From an uncultured Oscillospiraceae bacterium (GTDB lineage: Bacteria > Bacillota > Clostridia > Oscillospirales > Oscillospiraceae): a stretch of DNA of 9,824 nt. Positions 7,101-9,824 of the stretch are shown here, in pieces. The notes beneath the pieces were generated by a model. It was not told where the DNA came from. It saw nothing but the letters and a program-made list of their open reading frames with translations, and searched no databases. Every line of letters begins with the position of its first letter. Position 1 is the first letter of the stretch. The stretch spans positions 1-9,824 of the forward strand of contig CAJUAC010000084.1 of assembly GCA_910583885.1 (NCBI GenBank). Reading direction: 5' to 3'. The position numbers and the translations under genes are program-made.

Positions 7101-8256
7101 TCCCAATGGTATCGCCGCTGGGGGAGACCACTTCAAAAATCGCGCCGTCCAGCAGCTCCAAAGTACCCGTCTCCCGTTTGATGATCCGCAGCACGCCGGG
7201 CTCCGGAGGATCTTCGGGCGGAGGATTCTCGGGCGGAGGATTTTCCGGAGGCGGGTTGTCGGGAGTGCCCTCAAAGCTGGAGATCACATCGAGCTTCATG
7301 GATCTGCGGGGATCGGTATCGACCATATAGTTCTGGATGTTGCCGTACTTATCCGTCTCCGCACAGCTGGCATAGAAGATGGCATACTCATGGACAACGC
7401 CGTCAATGGCCACCTGTACATCGCAGCCCTCGGCCTCCGCAGGGATCAGGATGGTAAACTGTCCGTCCCAGCCGCTGCCGTTGGACTCCATGACCGTGAT
7501 CTCTGTGCAGTCGTTGCCGTTGATATTGACGATCCGTGTCCCCTCCGGCACAGCGTCCGGGTCTGCGAAGGACAGCCGCACAGAGCCGCCGTCCACCCAA
7601 GTGTCGCTGTGGACGGTGAACACCTGCTGATAGTAGTCCTTCCCGTCCACCGTGACGGAATAGGGCTTGTTCTGGTCCGGGGTGGCCGTGAGCCGTGGTT
7701 GGAGGATGCGGTCCCAGTACATGCCTGTCTGGTAGATATCCTTAGCCGCTTTCAGGACACGCTGGGCTGCCGCCTGGTCCGCGCTGGGATTCACCGTCAG
7801 GTTGGAAATGCTCCAGTTGTCCAGGATGTAGCACCACAGGGCCATCTTGGTGGCATAGTATGCCTCGTTGACATTCTGCAGCCCCAGGGATTCAATGGAC
7901 TTGTGGGGGTAGCCGGAGGCCACGATGCCGAACACCTTGGGGTCCGTGTGCTTCTGGTTGGCCAGATATTGGATGCCGGTCCCCTTGGGAACGGTCTGGG
8001 GAACGCCGGCGGTGTTGGGGTTCACGCAGTAGGCGGGGATCTGTCTGGCAGCGCCCGTCTCATCTGTGAAATTGTAGTAGGTGTAGACCTGCTCCCGGAC
8101 CCGTCCGTTGATGGAGAGGTAGGACACCTTCTCGCCGTTGTGATAGATATTGATATTGCCCAGGGCCTCCTCCTCGCTGGAGGCGGCCAGGGCGGTGGGG
8201 AACATTCCCAGCACTGTGACCAGCGCCAGGAGGAGCGCTAAAATTCTTCGTTTCAT
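1159..8256 (-). CDS. Giant secreted SpaA/Cna-B repeat adhesin, frameshifted near its C-terminus
   Basis: The start is the ATG at 8256, chosen because GGGAGGA lies just upstream and a signal peptide follows (MKRRILALLLALVTVLGMF, cleavage near residues 25-27). An earlier in-frame ATG at 8319 lies across a terminator and is unlikely. Domains in order: thioester-like domain (about 30-330; Cys77 in YCVNP; TKMALW at 136-141 in place of TQxAxW); Pro-rich linker (about 334-353); 19 SpaA/Cna-B-type domains (354-2168) of about 89-114 residues, each with a first-strand Lys, a middle Glu and a final-strand Asn, the triad that forms internal isopeptide bonds; a DUF11-like domain from 2169. The open frame as read ends at 1159 with Arg/Trp/Pro-rich sequence running through the terminator. 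The expected end lies in another frame, finishing at 1221 with LPKTGY. One extra base near 1430 explains this. Corrected length is about 2,344 residues. The likely role is a long rigid surface stalk for adhesion or mating contact. Its ligand is unknown. Confidence 0.88.
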   Translation of the reverse strand: MKRRILALLLALVTVLGMFPTALAASSEEEALGNINIYHNGEKVSYLSINGRVREQVYTYYNFTDETGAARQIPAYCVNPNTAGVPQTVPKGTGIQYLANQKHTDPKVFGIVASGYPHKSIESLGLQNVNEAYYATKMALWCYILDNWSISNLTVNPSADQAAAQRVLKAAKDIYQTGMYWDRILQPRLTATPDQNKPYSVTVDGKDYYQQVFTVHSDTWVDGGSVRLSFADPDAVPEGTRIVNINGNDCTEITVMESNGSGWDGQFTILIPAEAEGCDVQVAIDGVVHEYAIFYASCAETDKYGNIQNYMVDTDPRRSMKLDVISSFEGTPDNPPPENPPPENPPPEDPPEPGVLRIIKRETGTLELLDGAIFEVVSPSGDTIGKLSTVNGEIIIPNVEPGNYTVIEKIPPKDHLLSAHPAQNITVREGETAEVTFDNDPYGELRVEKVSDTGEKLPGVHIQIKHIESGRTYSGYTEPGGAVQFTNLKPGAYEVQEIAGIAGWKADTDTIKTVTVVTGETSAVTFTNKELPGLRIIKYDRLGHQVMANVTFCIYRDGEFLGNFYTGELGEIVLTDQQPGTYRVFEKDTGDEVHILDTTPQEVELHAGDGIKQLVFFNDRKPGIHLIKVDSADPSVAIPNAKFEIKSVDGSFGPKEFVTQDDGTIDLSMLPVGAYVVTEVSCPGYVIDKAQRIIQLDGNETAQFIFTNSKLPSLRLIKTSAGGGPLPGVSFRLAKIEDGTRYLDRITSSTGEILWEGVEPGVYSLQEIATVSDHIRDLKEYHVELFPGKTSEIVLKNDKRPNLIVYKHDADSGEEVPDTVFTVRAADGHSVDEIRTDRTGRAILKNLLPGVYEISEKSVPSPWLKDAPAQLVTLYPNRDHTVYFKNHKRPVIEIIKENAVTFERQANVPFQVWYASNNTSTGELNDLGTFYTDENGRIELNGPEMGELGLRDGWFRVKELEPLKGFAIADPDTQEAFVAAGQGHTFVFRNRPLSAICVWKYDSVNPNLAIEGAVFQIRYLSGNTSGTGGTVIGTFRTSANGSFTATGLQKGTYIIEELSSDGSHVIDTPPQTVYLSGEDQEVIQVYFGNSPKGSLLVKKVSGSNNAPLSDVEFFVTTADGTVVGDANGKFVTDGAGTFLVDNVDPNTTLVVKETRSKPGYLLDDTPQTAQIKAGQTVTLEFRNQPLGSLVIHKYSSLDRKTPLAGVQFKVTYAPGCVVDDENGKVSSNGIYYTGPDGTVTINGIVGTVVITEQATIPGYTIDPNTRSQTIVVNPDDVQHAYFYNTPKNTLIIEKYIEEEGSENKPLKGVTFLVTDSSGAVVGNSNGEYISGEDGRVVIPGLEPGSTITAREVKVPDGVVLDGTPKTIKISDDGANILRFYNKKTGYLVIRKLDKISKQPLANVEFELTYADGSFVDDNFGHLSSKGRFKTNDAGEIRVPVVGTVVAKELTPCPGYVIDESTRIQTITVNPADTQTITVYNEPLCTLTISKRDAVSGKPVPNTEFTLRDGDGNLIGRYTTGADGTVTVTGLIPNSTVVVVETRVPSNYVLDPTPRTIIVRNGSGNSVVTGGNGTIGGGSSSGNGNGNGNHVDVENIPKTTLTIEKYLETETGNVPLKGVTFLVTDSSGAVVGGSNGEYITGEDGRIVIPNLEPRITVTAKELKVPDGVVLDATPKSIEIKGGEGGQTLRFVNKPTGYLVIKKLNKLTSEPLAGVEFKLSYASGEFVDDAYGHLSSLGLYTTNQSGEIRVPVVGTIVVEETRSLPGFTIDPGTKRQVVTVNPADTQTLTVYNVPGVNLTIQKYVEGAKNEPLEGVTFLVTDSSGMPLGPNKGEYVTDRNGQILLTGLTPGTTVTAKEIRVPSEEYVLDGTPQSILIKEGTEGQQLTFYNKRAGGLELIKVNEADKTQRIPNTTFEIRKMDGALVDTVTTDKQGRAHLDLDAGDFYAVEIEAGEGFKLDATPTYFTIQDGKVTTVTITNKAFSGILIHKTDSVTGKGIYGVTFLLYDSGNTPIGQYTSDNSGYVYIEGLTTSGRYYLRELENEGYVPDTQMKTVYVTAGETTLVEWKNIPITAQIQIVKKSADYNSTNGLPAGTLLEGAVFEIYDKAGNLVDTIKSDKRGLATSKLLPLSRYTIKEVKAPANYGVSDTELTAYLEHEGQILRFEVTNKSLTTGVSITKTGPKEAMAGQPVNYVLSGIANNSNVRLDNFYWRDTLPAQVRLNTIVTGTYNFPGVYKITYRVNGGEYRTLADNLSTQKNYTLQASPAALGLAANERVTEVIRVRAGPRWLRPGGEAPDPVYRCGWPDGWQQLRQHRGRGRCVQRGLGAGHLPLGDCRLWQAHPAAQNRVLSAPLEAPSSEGASAFFLHYK
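1183..1210 (-). terminator. Intrinsic terminator after the adhesin gene
   Basis: On the minus strand 12-base arms (1199-1210 and 1183-1194) pair throughout with a single T-G pair. They close a TTCG loop on a C-G pair, the very stable C(UUCG)G tetraloop. The stem is followed by a pyrimidine run, CTTTCTTTCT. It begins ten bases after the LPKTGY stop codon at 1221. This placement supports 1221, not 1159, as the genuine end of the adhesin gene. Confidence 0.88.
1221..1430 (-). pseudogene. Out-of-frame C-terminal end of the adhesin with the LPKTG motif
   Basis: This frame is open for 69 residues after a TGA at 1433-1431 and reads FVFGQAPAGFAQVEKPQIRC and onward, ending in PTPLPKTGY and TAA at 1221. 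It continues the DUF11-like domain far better than the adhesin's own frame, which turns into low-quality Arg/Trp-rich sequence at the same point. A GTG at 1427 could in theory start it, but no ribosome site precedes it and it has no signal peptide, so it is a piece of the adhesin, not a separate gene. The LPKTG (1227-1241) is a sortase recognition motif. Only Tyr follows it, with no membrane helix or basic tail. Confidence 0.8.
2583..4392 (-). repeat. Higher-order duplication of alternating domain subtypes
   Basis: Domains 11 and 12 (4392-3805) and domains 14 and 15 (3462-2875) are the same length, 588 bases, and lie exactly 930 bases apart. By eye the first of each pair is about 70% identical in protein, sharing LKGVTFLVTDSSGAVVG and KVPDGVVLD. 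The second of each pair shares GEIRVPVVGT and TVNPADTQT. Domain 16 (2874-2584) is another copy of the first subtype. This indicates growth of the array by duplication of multi-domain blocks. Confidence 0.75.
3493..3516 (-). repeat. Hexanucleotide repeat encoding a Gly-Asn tract
   Basis: Three perfect copies of GTTGCC (plus strand) and a fourth variant GTTCCC lie back to back. On the coding strand they give Gly-Asn steps within a Gly/Ser/Asn-rich insertion (about 3490-3580) before the last strand of domain 13. Such short repeats can change copy number by slippage, here always in frame. Confidence 0.8.
7201..7260 (-). repeat. Four 15-bp units encoding a Pro-rich linker
   Basis: Four tandem 15-base units (7246-7260, 7231-7245, 7216-7230, 7201-7215) encode DNPPP, ENPPP, ENPPP and EDPPE. 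They separate the N-terminal thioester-like domain from the first SpaA-type domain. The two central units differ at one base. Negatively charged Pro-rich stretches act as extended spacers in cell-surface proteins; length variation between strains is likely. Confidence 0.85.
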
Positions 8257-8261
8257 GAAGT

Positions 8262-8268
8262 TCCTCCC
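8262..8268 (-). promoter_or_regulatory. Ribosome binding site that fixes the adhesin start
   Basis: GGGAGGA on the minus strand is spaced five bases from the ATG at 8256. It decides between this start and the in-frame ATG at 8319, which has no such site and lies just upstream of the terminator stem. Confidence 0.85.
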
Positions 8269-8286
8269 ATCGTTTTGGTTGAAAAA

Positions 8287-8312
8287 GGCGCACACCCCAC
8301 CGGGTGCGCGCC
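8287..8312 (-). terminator. Intrinsic terminator between accessory gene and adhesin
   Basis: On the minus strand ten-base arms GGCGCGCACC and GGTGTGCGCC (one G-T pair) enclose a six-base loop and are followed by TTTTT (8286-8282). Only 13 bases separate the T-run from the adhesin ribosome site, which leaves no room for a promoter after it. The adhesin is therefore fed by read-through or antitermination, or by a promoter overlapping or upstream of the hairpin. Confidence 0.85.
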
Positions 8313-8332
8313 TTGCCATATTGCGTTCATCG

Positions 8333-9217
8333 TCATGCGATTTTATATTCCGTTCGCTGGAAGACGCCGTTCATGTAGACGTCCCAGCAGTCCAGGTAGT
8401 AATCTCCACAGGGGCAGGAGGCCAGCATATCCGTCACCTGATCCGCCCTCCAGGGCCAGAAGCCAGGGATGGAACGGCCCTCCGGCATGGTCATATGGAT
8501 GTGTATCCAGGGCGTGCCGTTTTTGCGCGTGACGGCCTTGCCGTCCTTCCAGGTGGAGGGATGCGCGCCCATGGCGTTGTAGAGGGTGTAGAGCATCCGG
8601 CGGGATTCGTGCAGGTTGCGGACGAACAGTAGATCATCGCCCTCCACGGTGAAATGTCGTGCTTCCGCTGGCGGCAGCTCCGGCTGATCGAACTGGCTCC
8701 AGTCGCAGGTGGCTTCTGGCAGGGGACCTACCGGGCCGTCCGCGAAGTAGTTCTTGGCGTACCGGCTCACATCTGTGATGGTGTAGTTGGTCCCATCATC
8801 GCAGCGGATCACATCGCCTGCCTGGGGGATGTACGGCGAACCGTCCTGGGGGATATTGATGGAGCCGTCCGCATTTTTACTGAGTGCGGAGGGGGCGGTC
8901 TGGCTGTTTGGTGTGGTTGATGCAGGGGCGCTCACCTCCATTTCGTAGGGTTCGTCCGGGTGGATGGTGACGGTGTTGGTTCCGGCATCGTAGGAGATGC
9001 CGAAGCCCACCGCCTGCCCGATGTCCCGGAGCTTGACGTAGTTGCTGCCGTTGATCTCATAGGCTTCCAGGGGTATGCGCTGCTCATTGACATAGAACCG
9101 CTGGCTGCTGGGGTTGGCCATGAGTCCCGCTGCTGCCTGTGTCGCGGGACCGCTGACAGCGATCCCCGCCAGGATGCCCGCCGTTACCAGGGCGATCTCT
9201 TTTCTTCTGCTGTTCAT
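8333..9217 (-). CDS. Secreted protein with copper-amine-oxidase-N-like domain
   Basis: A 294-residue product starts at the ATG at 9217, just behind AAGGAGG; the frame extends 30 codons further upstream without a ribosome site. Residues 1-30 form a signal peptide (charged MNSRRK, then a hydrophobic stretch ending in Ala-Ala-Ala). Residues about 31-86 match the N-terminal domain first described in copper amine oxidases (AYEINGSNYVKLRDIGQAVG, then YDAGTNTVTIH). This domain is common in exported clostridial proteins, is usually non-catalytic and is thought to bind surfaces or partners. A Ser/Thr/Pro linker (about 92-115) leads to a C-terminal region of about 175 residues that I cannot assign. That region holds IHIHM, an aromatic segment GFWPWRADQVTD, and several cysteines including a Cys-Pro-Cys. 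The gene lies between the sortase and the adhesin, which suggests an accessory role in display of the adhesin or a second sortase-linked surface factor. It has no LPxTG motif or C-terminal membrane helix. Confidence 0.85.
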   Translation of the reverse strand: MNSRRKEIALVTAGILAGIAVSGPATQAAAGLMANPSSQRFYVNEQRIPLEAYEINGSNYVKLRDIGQAVGFGISYDAGTNTVTIHPDEPYEMEVSAPASTTPNSQTAPSALSKNADGSINIPQDGSPYIPQAGDVIRCDDGTNYTITDVSRYAKNYFADGPVGPLPEATCDWSQFDQPELPPAEARHFTVEGDDLLFVRNLHESRRMLYTLYNAMGAHPSTWKDGKAVTRKNGTPWIHIHMTMPEGRSIPGFWPWRADQVTDMLASCPCGDYYLDCWDVYMNGVFQRTEYKIA

Positions 9218-9224
9218 GATCGTT

Positions 9225-9231
9225 CCTCCTT
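9225..9231 (-). promoter_or_regulatory. Ribosome binding site deciding the start at 9217
   Basis: A consensus AAGGAGG on the minus strand lies seven bases before the ATG at 9217. It directly precedes the signal-peptide-bearing start and rules out the longer reading that begins at 9307. Confidence 0.9.
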
Positions 9232-9235
9232 GTAC

Positions 9236-9266
9236 TGTAGTGGTTTGTCTCTTTGCAAGCACTACA
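9236..9266 (-). promoter_or_regulatory. Leader inverted repeat just upstream of the ribosome site
   Basis: TGTAGTG (9236-9242) and CACTACA (9260-9266) are perfect reverse complements 17 bases apart, and an inner TTG/CAA pair can extend the stem. It sits four bases upstream of the ribosome site of the gene starting at 9217. It could be a repressor operator or an mRNA hairpin affecting translation. No T-run follows, so it is not a typical terminator. No clear -35/-10 pair was found in 9218-9343. Confidence 0.4.
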
Positions 9267-9343
9267 ATACCTGAGAAGGGGCCACAAGTCCAGCGGAACA
9301 TCCGCAAATCTATAGAGAATAAATGCCGCCCAAACGAAGCATT

Positions 9344-9824
9344 TTATACAATTTCCTGCACTGCGGTCACGCACCAGCGGTATTCAGGCTGGTCCATGAC
9401 GCAGGTGTAGAGCGTCACACGGTTGTCGGTGGTGGGGGCGGTGCCGCTGGAGTCGTTGATGCTGACCTTTTCCACGCTGGCCACCACGTAGCTGCGGGTC
9501 CCCAGCGTGGTGGTCAGCGTGATCCTGTCGCCCAGCTCCAGGGTGTGTATCTTGCCGAAGTAACTGTTCGCCCCCCGGTTGTGGGCCGCGAACCCTGCAT
9601 TTCCATCCCAGATGCTGGTGTTGGTGAAGTGGCCCGCGCCCTTCTTCAGCGCGGTGCTGTCCGTCCCCTGGTAGACCTTGACGGTCAGGCCGATGGCGGG
9701 GATCTTCAGGGTTCCCAGGCTGCCGTCCGAGTAGTAGAGATCATCCGTGACCTCGGTATAGCCGCCGTTGGTATTACTTCCGAGAAAAAAGCTAGGAATA
9801 ATGCGGTAAGTATGGTAAAATAGA
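9344..9824 (-). CDS. Sortase transpeptidase, N-terminus beyond the window
   Basis: The frame is open from the right window edge to a TAA at 9346-9344, giving 159 visible residues without an internal start. The sortase barrel begins at LGTLKIPAIGLTVKVYQG (36-53). Catalytic residues are His81 in AAHNRG, Cys141 in LYTC and Arg149 in PEYRW, the complete His/Cys/Arg set. Sortases cut LPxTG-type signals between Thr and Gly and join the protein to cell wall or pilin amines, working at the outer face of the membrane. The class cannot be fixed without the N-terminus; the AAHNRG box and short length are compatible with class B or D-like enzymes of clostridial mobile elements. Its gene leads the accessory protein and the LPKTG adhesin on the same strand, so the adhesin is the obvious substrate. 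The first 18 or so visible residues look unlike a sortase and coincide with an AT-rich segment. Confidence 0.88.
   Translation of the reverse strand, partial: LFYHTYRIIPSFFLGSNTNGGYTEVTDDLYYSDGSLGTLKIPAIGLTVKVYQGTDSTALKKGAGHFTNTSIWDGNAGFAAHNRGANSYFGKIHTLELGDRITLTTTLGTRSYVVASVEKVSINDSSGTAPTTDNRVTLYTCVMDQPEYRWCVTAVQEIV
9772..9824. other. AT-rich edge segment, possible junction of an inserted element
   Basis: Bases 9781-9824 are about 34% GC (15 of 44), in contrast to the GC-rich sortase sequence next to them. The plus strand reads TATGGTAAAATAG, which resembles an extended -10 promoter box pointing out of the window. The sortase frame stays open across it but encodes residues (YHTYRIIPSFF) with no family resemblance. 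It may be the end of an insertion sequence or intron. Only about 50 bases are visible, so the call is tentative. Confidence 0.35.

Larger units (their letters stand above)
1752..7197 (-). repeat. Array of 19 SpaA/Cna-B-type protein repeats
   Basis: Domain boundaries were placed by the recurring first strand (hydrophobic-x-Lys) and last strand (hydrophobic-x-Asn). Domains begin at 7197, 6927, 6660, 6390, 6120, 5853, 5586, 5274, 4977, 4695, 4392, 4101, 3804, 3462, 3171, 2874, 2583, 2316 and 2049, and the array ends at 1753. Most are 267-303 bases; the longest (3804-3463) carries a Gly/Asn insertion. The middle Glu occurs in contexts such as YTVIEK, YEVQEI, VVKETR and YTIKEV, and the final Asn in VTFDN, VTFTN, LRFYN and VEWKN. 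The early and late units are diverged; units from about 4977 to 2583 are more alike and alternate between two subtypes. Confidence 0.85.

Noticed and set aside
2049..7197. CRISPR-like periodicity
   Set aside because: The roughly 270-300-base period is coding, diverged and explained by protein domain repeats; there are no short identical repeats with unique spacers.
6382..8241. Plus-strand open frame of 619 codons
   Set aside because: Same reason: antisense shadow of the adhesin N-terminal half, with no family resemblance.
8257..8319. Longer adhesin start at 8319
   Set aside because: The extra 21 codons cross the terminator hairpin and T-run and would bury the signal peptide; the start at 8256 has a strong ribosome site.
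9218..9307. Longer start of the CuAO-N-like protein at 9307
   Set aside because: It would place 30 residues before a clear signal peptide and ignore the consensus ribosome site just before 9217.
9321..9344. Hairpin after the sortase stop as a terminator
   Set aside because: Only six base pairs (AAATGC with GCATTT), a 12-base loop and no proper T-run; too weak to call.
9323..9823. Plus-strand open frame of 166 codons
   Set aside because: It is antisense to the sortase, whose catalytic His, Cys and Arg are intact on the minus strand.

Overview
The window looks like an accessory surface-protein module next to maintenance genes of a conjugative or integrative element in a GC-rich anaerobic Firmicute. 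The best guess is an Oscillospiraceae or Clostridiales gut bacterium. This rests on base composition (about 60% GC by eye), strong AGGAGG-type ribosome sites, intrinsic terminators, and the gene families present. The host assignment is inference; no taxonomic marker is present.

Every supported gene is on the minus strand, so transcription runs from high to low coordinates. From the right edge: a sortase (9344-9824, its N-terminus cut by the window edge); a secreted 294-residue protein with a copper-amine-oxidase-N-like domain (8333-9217); an intrinsic terminator (8287-8312); a giant adhesin (start 8256, about 2,344 residues once a frameshift is corrected); a second intrinsic terminator (1183-1210); a small single-stranded DNA-binding protein (763-1134); and a ParB-like protein (763 down to the left edge, C-terminus cut) whose start overlaps the ssb stop by one base.

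The adhesin has a signal peptide, an N-terminal thioester-like domain, a Pro/Glu/Asn linker of four 15-bp units, 19 consecutive SpaA/Cna-B-type domains that each keep a Lys/Glu/Asn isopeptide triad, and a C-terminal DUF11-like domain ending in LPKTGY. Three things are odd. The TQxA thioester motif reads TKMA. A single-base frame change near 1430 separates the LPKTG end from the rest of the protein. The LPKTG is followed by only one residue, with no membrane helix or charged tail.

The likely cooperation is that the sortase attaches or polymerises the adhesin outside the cell while the small secreted protein acts as an accessory. Carried beside ssb and parB-like genes, such an adhesin could promote cell contact during transfer or host attachment. 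Other notable signals are a 34-bp near-perfect palindrome inside the linker coding region of the ParB-like gene and an abrupt AT-rich segment at the right edge where the sortase N-terminus loses its family character. No RNA gene, CRISPR array or complete insertion sequence was seen, and no gene-free stretch exceeds about 130 bases.
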